Source: Rossellomorea sp. BNER (GTDB lineage Bacteria; Bacillota; Bacilli; Bacillales; Bacillaceae_B). From it: DNA of 64,000 bases. Shown here in pieces: positions 17,884 through 26,400 of this stretch (the stretch's first letter is position 1; every line of letters begins with the position of its first letter). Position numbers and translations under genes: made by a program. The notes under the pieces are model-generated. The model saw only the letters and a list, made by a program, of their open reading frames with translations. It had not been told where the DNA came from and did not search any database. The stretch spans positions 372,001 to 436,000 of the forward strand of contig JANAVG010000002.1 of assembly GCA_024213275.1 (NCBI GenBank), written 5' to 3'.

Positions 17884-18813
17884 TTGAAACGAGTAAGAAT
17901 GCTTATTCAGATGACAGCTGCGATATGGATCCTTCAAAGTTGTTCACCTTTATGGGGTGACGTAGCATCACCAGAAAAGACACCTAAAATAGAATCGAAG
18001 GAGTCTTTTGAAGAGGATAAAGATCTTAAAAGCCCGTTTCCTTTATCGCTAACCCATGAGCAGGAGCCTATAAAAGTTTTAATCATTGGTTCTGATCAAC
18101 GTCAAAATGAAGCTGCTCGTTCTGATACGCTCATGGTTGCACAATATCACCCACAACAACAATCCCTAAAAATACTTTCAATTATGAGAGATACATATGT
18201 GTTCATCCCTGGATATGGGAAAAGTAAAATAAATCATTCTTATTCATGGGGAGGGGAAGAACTTTTAAAAACCACGATTAAGAAAAACTTCAATATTAAC
18301 ATTGATCACGTTGTTAATATCAATTTTGACGGGTTTGTTCAGCTGGTTGATTCCATGATTCCAGATGGGATCAAGGTTTCGGTAACAGAGAAGATGATTA
18401 GTTATTGGAAATGGGATAAAAAACCTGGACAACAAAGACTTCACGGGGAAGAATTATTGCAATATGTCCGTTTTCGTGGAGATGAAAATAATGACTTTGG
18501 ACGTGTAAACCGACAACAAGAAGTAATGAAAAAAATTCAAGCAGAAGTTTTAGGGAATTTAAAATCAGGTGATGGTTTGCAAACTGTTATGAATATGATT
18601 AAAGAAGGAACTAGTGTCGTAAAAACAGACATGCAAATCCATGAACTCATTCCCTATGGTGCTTCGACCATAGTCAACCCTATTCAATCAGTTGAAACGT
18701 TAAGAATACCAGTCCGTAATAGCTATGAAGATGTTCTAACAAGAAATGCAGGCTTAGTGCTACAAATCGATAAAGATCAAAATATAGATGCCATTGAACA
18801 ATTTTTTCACTAA
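17884..18813 (+). CDS. LytR-CpsA-Psr (LCP) family protein
   Basis: A 309-residue extracellular LCP domain protein. The TTG at 17884 is chosen because GAGGTG lies 7 bases upstream; an ATG at 17857 has no site. The N-terminus has a short hydrophobic segment ending LQSC, a plausible lipobox, whereas most LCP proteins have a plain membrane anchor. The domain shows VLIIGSDQR, SDTLMVAQYH, SIMRDTYVFIPGYG and FRGDENNDFGRVNRQQ, including the Arg/Asp residues used for polyprenyl-phosphate binding. Likely role: transferring wall polymers to peptidoglycan. Confidence 0.87.
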   Translation: MKRVRMLIQMTAAIWILQSCSPLWGDVASPEKTPKIESKESFEEDKDLKSPFPLSLTHEQEPIKVLIIGSDQRQNEAARSDTLMVAQYHPQQQSLKILSIMRDTYVFIPGYGKSKINHSYSWGGEELLKTTIKKNFNINIDHVVNINFDGFVQLVDSMIPDGIKVSVTEKMISYWKWDKKPGQQRLHGEELLQYVRFRGDENNDFGRVNRQQEVMKKIQAEVLGNLKSGDGLQTVMNMIKEGTSVVKTDMQIHELIPYGASTIVNPIQSVETLRIPVRNSYEDVLTRNAGLVLQIDKDQNIDAIEQFFH

Positions 18814-18860
18814 ACCCTATTAAATAGCTGTTAATCGAGTTTAACGGGATTTATTGTATC

Positions 18861-19574
18861 TTATTCTTTAGCATCTAGATTTAAATAGTGTTCAATTCTT
18901 GACTTTTTTCTGTTGATTAATTCACCAATGTAGTCTTTGTAAGGGCTTATTTCTAGAGACTGATATTCTAGGAAAAGTCCTTTTAATTGTTCGAAATGAT
19001 CTTGAAGGGAGTACTCATCACCATCAGACCCCCCGGATTGAACTTTCCTAAGGATCATTTCCACAAGCTTTTCATTAGAGGCTTCCATCGTTTTCGTTCC
19101 TTGCCTTATATATATTGATCCGTAACGTAGTTCTCCACGGTTAACAATGGATGTATATGGAACGTATTTAGGATCGTACTCAATAATTAATACTTGGAAA
19201 CGTTTAGATCTTAAATCAGTATGTTCATTCTTAGAGAAAATAAAATCTTCGGTACGGTATTTCAAATATTTTGGAAGTAAATGCTGTAATTTATTATCCA
19301 CATCAGCTTTATCTAGAAAGCACTCTTCTTTTAATTCTACCCAGTCAATGGAGCCTATATCATTTTGTTTTACTCCAATGATAATACTGCCACCGCCAGA
19401 ATTAGCAATCGCTAGAATATGTTTAGCCATTTTTGTCCATTCGATCCACATCATTTTGAAATCAAGGTAGTCGGTTTCACCAGTATTGCTCTTCCATAAT
19501 TGCTTAAAAGAATCTTTCGAGGGATTATTCAAAAATATTTTTAAAGGAGCAGGAACAATTCTCTCATAATACAT
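18861..19574 (-). CDS. AlbA_2-domain (Schlafen-type) putative DNA/RNA-binding protein
   Basis: A 237-residue soluble protein with TAGGAGGACC before the ATG. The N-terminal half has ETDYLDFKMMW, then AKHILAIANSGGGSIIIGV, the hallmark of the AlbA_2 domain found in predicted transcription factors and Schlafen-like nucleases. The C-terminal half is helical and Glu/Lys-rich with no usual winged-helix region visible. It stands alone, facing the LCP gene tail to tail. Function unknown; AlbA_2 proteins occur both as regulators and in defence contexts, and nothing beside it indicates defence. Confidence 0.75.
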   Translation of the reverse strand: MYYERIVPAPLKIFLNNPSKDSFKQLWKSNTGETDYLDFKMMWIEWTKMAKHILAIANSGGGSIIIGVKQNDIGSIDWVELKEECFLDKADVDNKLQHLLPKYLKYRTEDFIFSKNEHTDLRSKRFQVLIIEYDPKYVPYTSIVNRGELRYGSIYIRQGTKTMEASNEKLVEMILRKVQSGGSDGDEYSLQDHFEQLKGLFLEYQSLEISPYKDYIGELINRKKSRIEHYLNLDAKE

Positions 19575-19735
19575 AATGGTCCTCCTAAACCCAGAAGTAC
19601 TTTTTGCAATTACCTGTTATGATAATACTATGCTACTTTTTCTTTCTATAATTAGAGAACCCATATTTAATTTGTTGTATTGAGCTTATTATTCGAATAA
19701 AATGAGCAAATAGAGAACATGGAAGGAAGGGAAGA

Positions 19736-20650
19736 ATGAAAAAAGAAGTTTATCTTTTGTCTGGCTTCTTAGGAAGTGGAAAGACAACTTTACTGAAGAA
19801 ATTTTTATTATCATTAAAAGAAAAAGGGTTAAAACCAGCAGTGTTAATGAATGAACTTGGAAATACATCGATCGATTCCAATGAAGTAGATGATGGCATA
19901 CCATTAAAGGAATTACTAGATGGTTGTATCTGTTGTACGATTCAGGAAAAATTAGAGTCGCAATTACAAGAGCTATTACTAAATGAAGACTTTGATATAT
20001 TAGTTATTGAAACTACGGGAGCTGCTCATCCTGTCGAAGTAGTCGACTCCGTTCTTTCACCATTATTTGCTCAACATCTTTCCTTTAAAGGAATTATTAC
20101 GATTGTTGATTCATTCCAATGGAAGAACCGTGATCAATTTTCACCGCAAATTCTACATTTAATGAGAGAACAAATTCGCCATGCAAATTTAATTATCATG
20201 AACAAGGCAGATTTATTATCAGAAATGGAGCAAGGTGCTATTGCTTTTGAGCTGCAGCAACTCAATAAAGCCAGCAGGGTATTAATAACAAGTTATTGTG
20301 ATGTATCGATGAAGGAGATCTTTCATTTAGTAAGTGGGGAAAGAAAACTTAACCATAGTAAAGCCTCCATCGGAAAACAACTTTCTTTAATAGCTTGTGT
20401 GCATACCTTTGAGAAAGAAATTAATTTAGTAGAGTTTGAAGAATGGTTAATGAAACTACCTTCTACAGTATATAGAGTAAAAGGATATTTGCCAGTTTCC
20501 GGGAAAAAATATCCATACTTGTTTCAATACTCCTATGGAATGCCGCATTACATGCCAGAACAAATCAAGATGCCGACTAATTTAGTCATAATCGGTGAAA
20601 ATCTACATAAACAAGAAATTCAATCAGGACTTAGAGCTTTGGAAAAATAA
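19736..20650 (+). CDS. COG0523 / CobW family metal-chaperone GTPase
   Basis: A 304-residue G3E GTPase; ATG after GGAAGGAAGGG. Walker A is GFLGSGKTT (10-18), the metal-binding CXCC is GCICC (64-68), switch II is ETTGAAHP, and the base-recognition motif is NKAD. A short C-terminal CobW domain follows. Such proteins deliver Zn, Co or other metals; YciC/ZagA are the B. subtilis Zn-linked examples. No Zur-type inverted repeat was seen upstream, so the metal cannot be assigned. Confidence 0.87.
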   Translation: MKKEVYLLSGFLGSGKTTLLKKFLLSLKEKGLKPAVLMNELGNTSIDSNEVDDGIPLKELLDGCICCTIQEKLESQLQELLLNEDFDILVIETTGAAHPVEVVDSVLSPLFAQHLSFKGIITIVDSFQWKNRDQFSPQILHLMREQIRHANLIIMNKADLLSEMEQGAIAFELQQLNKASRVLITSYCDVSMKEIFHLVSGERKLNHSKASIGKQLSLIACVHTFEKEINLVEFEEWLMKLPSTVYRVKGYLPVSGKKYPYLFQYSYGMPHYMPEQIKMPTNLVIIGENLHKQEIQSGLRALEK

Positions 20651-20959
20651 ATACGGGGATTACAATGGGATTTTTGCTCTTTACCATAACTATGGTATTT
20701 ATGATAGCAGGTGTACTAGGGTTATAATTGAGAAACAAATACTGAGTATATATGATTTCGGGTATTATTATTTTGGAAGGACTACTCCCCAATGTCTGGC
20801 TATAAATGCCCCGATGTTAATAGATGGATGGACACAAAGAATGAATATAAGAAGAAGTAACAATGTTTTAAGGATAGTGCAGGTATAGGGTTATCAAAAC
20901 TATCGGTTTCAATTGCCTATTATAGGATACATACACTGTTTAAGTTTCTAAAGTAAAGC
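20651..20959. other. Intergenic region with one tiny hydrophobic ORF
   Basis: The only candidate gene is a 20-codon frame at 20665-20727 (ATG after a weak GGGG), starting MGFLLFTITMVF and hydrophobic throughout. Codon use in the rest of the stretch looks non-coding. The remainder is an AT-rich spacer leading to the marR promoter. Confidence 0.3.
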
Positions 20960-21004
20960 TTGACGAAAAAGAATAAATAGCATAAACTTAATTTAGTTAA
21001 CTAA
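20960..21004 (+). promoter_or_regulatory. marR promoter with palindromic operator
   Basis: TTGACG (20960-20965) and TAAACT (20983-20988) are separated by 17 bp, a good sigma-A promoter. A perfect 12-bp palindrome TTAGTTAACTAA (20993-21004) lies just downstream near the expected transcription start, the usual position for MarR autorepression. Confidence 0.65.
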
Positions 21005-21036
21005 CTTAACTATTCGGATTGCTAAAGAAAGGTTCG

Positions 21037-21456
21037 ATGGTATTGAATGAAATGTTTCGGCTCGAGAGTTTATTTCGGTCTCTCTTTCGTTTAATGAAAC
21101 AGGATTTAAAGAAAATATATGGACAATATTTTTCAAGTGGAGAATTTATGGTGTTAAAGCACATTTCTGAAAATGGAGCCATGAAAGCATCAGATCTCTC
21201 CAAGCTAATGGAAGTTTCAGCCAGCCACATAACAGCTGTAACGGATACATTGGTTGAAAAAGATTTTATTACAAGACAGCGATCAAATAGTGATCGGCGA
21301 ATTGTTGAATTAGCCCTTACTAATAAGGGGGAGGAAATGCTTGAATTTTATAATCGAAAGAAACTTGAGTATTTTCAAGAAACCTTTAAATCCTTTTCAG
21401 AAGATGAACTAAATCAGCTTATAGGTTTATTTGAAAAAATCTTAAAAAAAGATTAG
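21037..21456 (+). CDS. MarR family transcriptional regulator
   Basis: A 139-residue winged-helix repressor. ATG at 21037 (after AAAGAAAGG) is preferred over a TTG at 21019. The HTH is ASDLSKLMEVSASHITAVTD, then the wing QRSNSDRRIVELALT with the D-x-R-R signature. It is 107 bp before a DHA2 efflux gene in the same direction, so it probably represses itself and the pump in response to a toxic ligand. A second short palindrome TACTTAAGTA (21514-21523) lies in the gap between them. Confidence 0.87.
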   Translation: MVLNEMFRLESLFRSLFRLMKQDLKKIYGQYFSSGEFMVLKHISENGAMKASDLSKLMEVSASHITAVTDTLVEKDFITRQRSNSDRRIVELALTNKGEEMLEFYNRKKLEYFQETFKSFSEDELNQLIGLFEKILKKD

Positions 21457-21563
21457 AAAAATGCAAGGGATGGTCGTTCCTAGGTGAATGGATCACCCTT
21501 TTCTTAATGTTAATACTTAAGTAAGTGAAATTTTAATAATATGAATAGAATAGGGGAGAAATA

Positions 21564-23177
21564 ATGGAGCATCTCGAACATAGGAAAAAAATCTTAATCA
21601 TGGCTGCTATTATGTCAGCTATGTTGTTTGCAGCCTTAAACCAAACAATCGTTGGGACTGCATTGCCACGCATTATTTCTGAGCTCGGTGGAATTGAATA
21701 CTATAGTTGGGTATTTACGATTTTTATGTTAACAAGCTCAGTCACGGCGATTCTCGTTGGGAAATTATCTGATATGTATGGAAGAAAAATATTCATATTA
21801 ATAGGAATTGGTGTGTTCACACTTGGTTCTTTATTAAATGGTCTTTCAGAAAGCATCTTCCAATTGATTGCATTTAGAGGAATTCAAGGTTTTGGAGCAG
21901 GGATGATTATGTCAACATCCTTTACAGCTGTTGGTGACTTATTCTCCCCAAGGGAACGAGGAAAATGGCAGGGATTAATGAGCAGTGTTTTTGGGCTAGC
22001 AAGCGTCTTCGGCCCTACTTTAGGCGGCTGGATTGTTGATAATGCAGAATGGCACTGGGTATTTTGGGTGTTCTTGCCGTTTGGTGTCGTTGCTTTTGCT
22101 ATGATTTGGAAGCTCTTCCCTTCGCAGGCAGTAGTTGAAAAGAAGAAAGTAGATTATCTTGGATCGGTAATGCTATCACTTACAATTATTCCACTTTTAC
22201 TTGCCTTTACTTGGGGAGGGAATGATTATGAGTGGCTATCGTTCCAAATTATTGGATTATTTACAGGTACAGTAGTAGCTCTCCTTTTATTTATTACAAT
22301 AGAAAGAAAAGCGGAGAATCCGGTATTACCCCTTCAACTATTTAAGAATCAAGTATTTACGCTTTCAAATATCATTGGTTTCATCCTAGGTGCTGGTATG
22401 TTTGGTGCGATTATGTATATGCCATTCTTTATTCAAGGAGTTATAGGTACTTCTGCGACAAAGTCTGGTCTAGTTATGATGCCGATGACATTAAGTATGG
22501 TTATTGCCAGTGCGTTAGGTGGTCAGCTCATTACGAAGACAGGTAAATATAAAGTGATTGCATTAAGTGGATTATTAATTATGGCAAGTGGAATGTTCTT
22601 GCTTTCCTTTATGAGTCCAGAGACGACTAATATGACAGCAGTGCTGAATATTATTATAGTTGGTACAGGGCTTGGATTAAGTTTTCCTGTGTTTACCCTA
22701 ACAGTTCAAAATGCAGTCAACCATCAATATCTTGGTGTATCAACAGCTGCCACTCAATTGTTCCGCCAAATAGGAGGAACAGTAGGTGTTGGAATTATGG
22801 GTACCATTATGAATCATTCACTTTCAACTAAGATGAAGGAAGAGTTTGCTTCTATTGAAGGATTAGGATCTTCAGGCCAAGGAGCATCCCAGCTAAAAGA
22901 ATTACAAAGTCCACAGAATCTTATGGATCCAGCTAAACTTGAGGAAATTAAGAATAGTTTACCTCCAGAAATGCAAGAGATGTTCGGACAATTTGTCCTA
23001 TTAATTAGAGAATCACTAAGCTATTCTTTAACAAATGTGTTTTTAATTGGGGCCTTTATTTTAATTACAGGCTTTGTCTTAACTTTCTTTATGAGAGAGA
23101 TACCATTACGGACATCAAATCAAGATGAGTCTAAAGAAGCAAGACAAAAACCTATTCAAAAAGCTGAAGCGAAATAA
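21564..23177 (+). CDS. DHA2-type MFS multidrug efflux transporter
   Basis: A 537-residue 14-helix major facilitator of the EmrB/QacA/LmrB type; ATG after AGGGGAGAAATA. Motif A is GKLSDMYGRKIF (about 66-77), motif C is GLASVFGPTLGG (about 146-157). The early LNQTIVGTALPRI is characteristic of DHA2 transporters. It is paired with the upstream marR. Substrate cannot be predicted from sequence. The C-terminus is a short charged tail. Confidence 0.88.
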   Translation: MEHLEHRKKILIMAAIMSAMLFAALNQTIVGTALPRIISELGGIEYYSWVFTIFMLTSSVTAILVGKLSDMYGRKIFILIGIGVFTLGSLLNGLSESIFQLIAFRGIQGFGAGMIMSTSFTAVGDLFSPRERGKWQGLMSSVFGLASVFGPTLGGWIVDNAEWHWVFWVFLPFGVVAFAMIWKLFPSQAVVEKKKVDYLGSVMLSLTIIPLLLAFTWGGNDYEWLSFQIIGLFTGTVVALLLFITIERKAENPVLPLQLFKNQVFTLSNIIGFILGAGMFGAIMYMPFFIQGVIGTSATKSGLVMMPMTLSMVIASALGGQLITKTGKYKVIALSGLLIMASGMFLLSFMSPETTNMTAVLNIIIVGTGLGLSFPVFTLTVQNAVNHQYLGVSTAATQLFRQIGGTVGVGIMGTIMNHSLSTKMKEEFASIEGLGSSGQGASQLKELQSPQNLMDPAKLEEIKNSLPPEMQEMFGQFVLLIRESLSYSLTNVFLIGAFILITGFVLTFFMREIPLRTSNQDESKEARQKPIQKAEAK

Positions 23178-23193
23178 AGATGGATTTATTTTG

Positions 23194-23223
23194 GACCAGT
23201 AACGAAAATATACGTTACTGGTC
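23194..23223 (+). terminator. Hairpin after the MFS gene
   Basis: A perfect 11-bp stem GACCAGTAACG / CGTTACTGGTC with 8-nt loop; the following T-tract is poor, so termination may be partial. Confidence 0.55.
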
Positions 23224-23367
23224 TATTCATTATATCCTGCCTTTGTGAATGAACTAAGTAAATAATAGTGACTTCGAGTAAAATAGTTGATGGCATCTTA
23301 GGCATCCCAACCACTAATTGGATGAATATACTTTAGGCTTTTTCGAGGAGCCGGTTCTTTTCTTTTA

Positions 23368-23610
23368 TTAAGAATTAGCTCCAAATTGTTTAAATGTTCT
23401 CTCATCCTCAACAAGTCCGCAAGCACCACATTGAACTTTATAATCTGGACCATTATACGTAATATGGAAAGGATCAATATTTTCTTGATCATATTGTTGG
23501 ACCACTTCACCAGATTTGGGATCCATTTTCACACTCTGTGATACTTGTTGTATTATATTGAATCTAGAACGATTTGTCTTACAATTAGGACAGCAATATG
23601 GTGCAGTCAT
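23368..23610 (-). CDS. Small zinc-ribbon protein (80 aa)
   Basis: ATG on the minus strand after GATAGGTGA. Two CXXC knuckles (CPNC at 7-10 and CGAC near 61-64) flank a beta-rich middle that includes [16 protein letters not shown], typical of a single zinc ribbon. Function unknown; no neighbour gives a hint. It is divergent from the 89-residue gene on the plus strand. Confidence 0.72.
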   Translation of the reverse strand: MTAPYCCPNCKTNRSRFNIIQQVSQSVKMDPKSGEVVQQYDQENIDPFHITYNGPDYKVQCGACGLVEDERTFKQFGANS

Positions 23611-23693
23611 AACGAATCACCTATCTTTCATAATAGTTATTAGTATTATGAGTCCATATATTTAGAAATATGTAAATGAAAAGGAGACTTTAA

Positions 23694-23963
23694 ATGAAAG
23701 ACGATAAACTTTTGCTACATTCCTATAATCAACTTTGGAATAATCGAACTCTCTCTACAGATGCACAAGAACCCATCACCGTACTTCTTGATACCATTAC
23801 AAGAGAAATATTAGATGAAAATAGTCATCCAAGAGTGCGAAAGGCAAAAGAAGTGAAATTTTTCTTTGCAATTAAAAGAATTTCTACTTCTAATTTACCA
23901 TCAGAGGTCAAGTTGCAATTAATTGATCTACATATTCATGTCTTAACTCAGCTTCGCGAATAA
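23694..23963 (+). CDS. Hypothetical protein (89 aa)
   Basis: ATG after AAAAGGAGAC. A helical, mildly charged soluble protein without signal or membrane segment, beginning MKDDKLLLHSYNQLWNNR. I recognise no family. The strong ribosome site and normal codon use support a real gene. Confidence 0.6.
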   Translation: MKDDKLLLHSYNQLWNNRTLSTDAQEPITVLLDTITREILDENSHPRVRKAKEVKFFFAIKRISTSNLPSEVKLQLIDLHIHVLTQLRE

Positions 23964-24334
23964 AAGTATCCATAATGTGGACTAAATGGCTTTTATATAC
24001 TCTAATCTTAGTTAAATTGCTGTTGTATCTGACACTTTAATGTAACAATTGTTATAGAACAATGTGCTTGTGAAGCTTGTCAATCCCAATTTTCTGGTAG
24101 TTAATAACTCCTAATGAAGGATTTTTCCAATATTAGAAATGTAAGCAATATATACTAGTACTCTCGTAATCCTTTATTTAAAAGGGATTATTGATAGAGC
24201 GCTAGTTTTTTTATTTTCAGAAAATAGCATTTTATCTTTTATACCAAATGCTTCCGTAAATGTGACAAAAAATTGGTGATATGATGATTGTGCACCAAGA
24301 AAACAACAAACTTTTCAAGGAGGAATTCAACCTT
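23964..24334. other. Long spacer upstream of the CAP-domain gene
   Basis: No gene seen. A weak hairpin TAATCC / GGGATTA lies near 24168-24192 followed by AT-rich sequence; a short palindrome AACAATTGTT occurs near 24045. No promoter with convincing elements could be fixed. Confidence 0.25.
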
Positions 24335-25120
24335 ATGAAAAAGAAAATGATTATTTCAACAGCAACAGCATTAACATTATTAGCAGCACCATTTGCAGGT
24401 AGCGCGGACGCTGCTGGCAATGAGAAAATAGATTGCCAAACAAAGGTTTATACCTATAAATATAATGGAAATTCTGAAGATATGAATAAATGGGTTCAGG
24501 ATATTCTATCAAAATATCAAATTCAGATGCAGGGGAATGCACCAGCTCCAGTAAAGGAACAAGCACCAAAAGCTGAAGCACCAGCACCGGCTCCTAAGCA
24601 AGAAGCACCAAAAGCTGAAGCACCAGCACCGGCTCCTAAGCAAGAAGCACCAAAAGCGGAGGCACCAGCACCAGCACCAGCACCAGCAAAAGAGCAACCT
24701 AAAACAGAACAACCTGCACAAGCAGAAGCACAAAATAGTCAATTAAGCCAATTCGAACAACAAGTAGTAGAATTAACGAACCAAGAACGTGCTAAGCAAG
24801 GCTTACCTGCACTTAAAGTAGACACAGAATTAAGTAAAGTTGCACGTGAAAAATCTAAAGATATGCAAGCTAAGAACTATTTCTCTCATACAAGTCCAAC
24901 TTATGGTTCACCATTTGATATGATGAAGCAATTTGGCATTGAGTACAGTTCAGCTGGAGAAAATATCGCAATGGGACAGCCTTCACCAGAAGAAGTTGTC
25001 AAAGCATGGATGAACTCTGATGGACACCGTAAAAACATCATGAGCTCTGACTTTACTCACATTGGAGTAGGATATGTAGAAAACGGTAACTACTGGACTC
25101 AAATGTTCATCGGTAAATAA
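24335..25120 (+). CDS. Secreted CAP/SCP-domain protein (YkwD-like)
   Basis: A 261-residue exported protein. ATG at 24335 follows CAAGGAGGAA. Signal peptide: MKKKMIISTATALTLLAA with cleavage near ADA-AG. A short N-terminal region precedes a Pro/Ala/Lys-rich linker (about 70-140) of 14-residue repeats, then a CAP domain: QQVVELTNQERAKQGLPAL, FSHTSPTYGSPFDMM, SAGENIAMG and MNSDGHRKNIM with the conserved His/Glu pairs. YkwD-type proteins are sporulation or wall associated in Bacillus; activity is not established. A strong terminator follows. Confidence 0.85.
   Translation: MKKKMIISTATALTLLAAPFAGSADAAGNEKIDCQTKVYTYKYNGNSEDMNKWVQDILSKYQIQMQGNAPAPVKEQAPKAEAPAPAPKQEAPKAEAPAPAPKQEAPKAEAPAPAPAPAKEQPKTEQPAQAEAQNSQLSQFEQQVVELTNQERAKQGLPALKVDTELSKVAREKSKDMQAKNYFSHTSPTYGSPFDMMKQFGIEYSSAGENIAMGQPSPEEVVKAWMNSDGHRKNIMSSDFTHIGVGYVENGNYWTQMFIGK
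24563..24688 (+). repeat. 42-bp in-frame tandem repeat in the CAP protein linker
   Basis: Units start at 24563, 24605 and 24647 with a 42-bp period (14 codons, unit APKAEAPAPAPKQE); the last unit is degenerate. Such repeats are prone to copy-number change. Confidence 0.8.
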
Positions 25121-25136
25121 TAGTTTGATAGTGAAG

Positions 25137-25160
25137 CCCCTTCTATGAAGGGGTTTTTTT
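25137..25160 (+). terminator. Terminator after the CAP-domain gene
   Basis: CCCCTTC-TAT-GAAGGGG followed by seven T residues. Confidence 0.9.
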
Positions 25161-25457
25161 ATTATATTTTTTCCATTTAAATAGTAGTCATTTACTTTTA
25201 GATTATGTAATGAACAGTAAAAAATTCATTAAGCCTATTTAACTTTATAAAAATTCAATTATTAATTTTCGTGTTAATTCATTTTTTAATTATATTGCCA
25301 AGCTTAATCCATTGAGTTATCTAAGAAATGGAACAGGGATTAAATACTGATTGTTCGAGCTACCGAATAAAATACAATTCCTAAGGATTAATATTTGCAT
25401 TATTGTTAAGGACTTTTTACTATAAAGATAAGAATGTTGTCTTTGGAGAGGATACAT

Positions 25458-26243
25458 GTGTCGAGAAGAACAGTTTTAATTACAGGTGGAGCTAAAGGAA
25501 TCGGAAAGAAAACAGCAGAAATGTTTGCACGAAAAGGGTTCAATTTAGTCATTAACTACCGAAACAGTCATAAAGAAGCAGAAAAACTTGTGAAATCATT
25601 ACATTCACTTTATAAAATTGAATGTGTGACTGTTCAAGGGGACATTTCTTCACCAGAGGATTGTGAAAATATTGTAAAAGAATCATTAAAATACTTTCAA
25701 ACAATAGATATACTCATACATAATGCAGGTCCATATGTGAAAGAGAGGAAATCATTCGATCAGTATTCATTAGAGGAATGGCAGTATATGATGAACGGAA
25801 ATCTGAATAGTGTATTTTACTTAACAAAGCTGATCATTCCCTATATGAGGAGTAAAAAGTGGGGAAGAATTATTACAATCGGGTATGACCGTGTTGATCA
25901 AGCCCCTGGCTGGGTTTATCGTTCCGCATTTGCTGCAGCAAAGACAGGGGTTACCTCACTAACACGGACCATTAGTATAGAGGAAGCAAAAAATGGTATT
26001 ACCGCTAATATGGTATGTCCTGGTGATATTATAGGGGATTGGAAAGAAGGAACAATAACAAATGCACGGAACCATCATGATGAAGAGACTCCAATTGGAC
26101 GTCCGGGAACAGGTGAGGATGTTGCAAGAGCCATTGTATTTCTATGCTCAGAAGACTCAGATTTCATCACTGGAAGTGTTATTCCTATTACAGGAGGAAA
26201 AGATGTGTTAGGTAAGGTGTTTCATCAAAAGGATAATAGTTAA
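25458..26243 (+). CDS. Short-chain dehydrogenase/reductase-like protein with altered active site
   Basis: A 261-residue SDR fold. GTG at 25458 follows GGAGAGGA. The cofactor loop TGGAKGIGKK (9-18) and NAG (89-91) are intact, and K162 of the active site is present. The position of the catalytic Tyr in YxxxK is Phe (F158 in SAFAAAK), and the segment where Ser is expected reads TIGYDRVD, so the Ser/Tyr pair is missing. It may bind NAD(P) without normal reductase activity or use a nearby Tyr (Y154). It looks FabG-like otherwise. Confidence 0.82.
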   Translation: MSRRTVLITGGAKGIGKKTAEMFARKGFNLVINYRNSHKEAEKLVKSLHSLYKIECVTVQGDISSPEDCENIVKESLKYFQTIDILIHNAGPYVKERKSFDQYSLEEWQYMMNGNLNSVFYLTKLIIPYMRSKKWGRIITIGYDRVDQAPGWVYRSAFAAAKTGVTSLTRTISIEEAKNGITANMVCPGDIIGDWKEGTITNARNHHDEETPIGRPGTGEDVARAIVFLCSEDSDFITGSVIPITGGKDVLGKVFHQKDNS

Positions 26244-26247
26244 ATGA

Positions 26248-26288
26248 CAAAAGGGCACCAATTATATAAGGATGCCCTTTGTCGTTTT
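26248..26288 (+). terminator. Terminator after the SDR gene
   Basis: ACAAAGGGCA (26248-26257) pairs with TGCCCTTTGT (26273-26282), followed by CGTTTT. Confidence 0.7.
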
Positions 26289-26400
26289 ACATAACACTTT
26301 GGGTTGTTTACAGATAAAAAGGATTATTGCTGTCCTCTAAGGTCTCATGAATATCTTTGTGTCTATGCCTCAAACTGAACAAGACGCTTCATCTATCCCA

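Noticed and set aside
20595..20888. 97-codon frame overlapping the end of the COG0523 gene
   Set aside because: No ribosome site, overlaps the real gene out of frame, and unusual codon use.
24563..24688. Regular repeats considered as a CRISPR array
   Set aside because: Units are direct 42-bp coding repeats without unique spacers and stay in frame.
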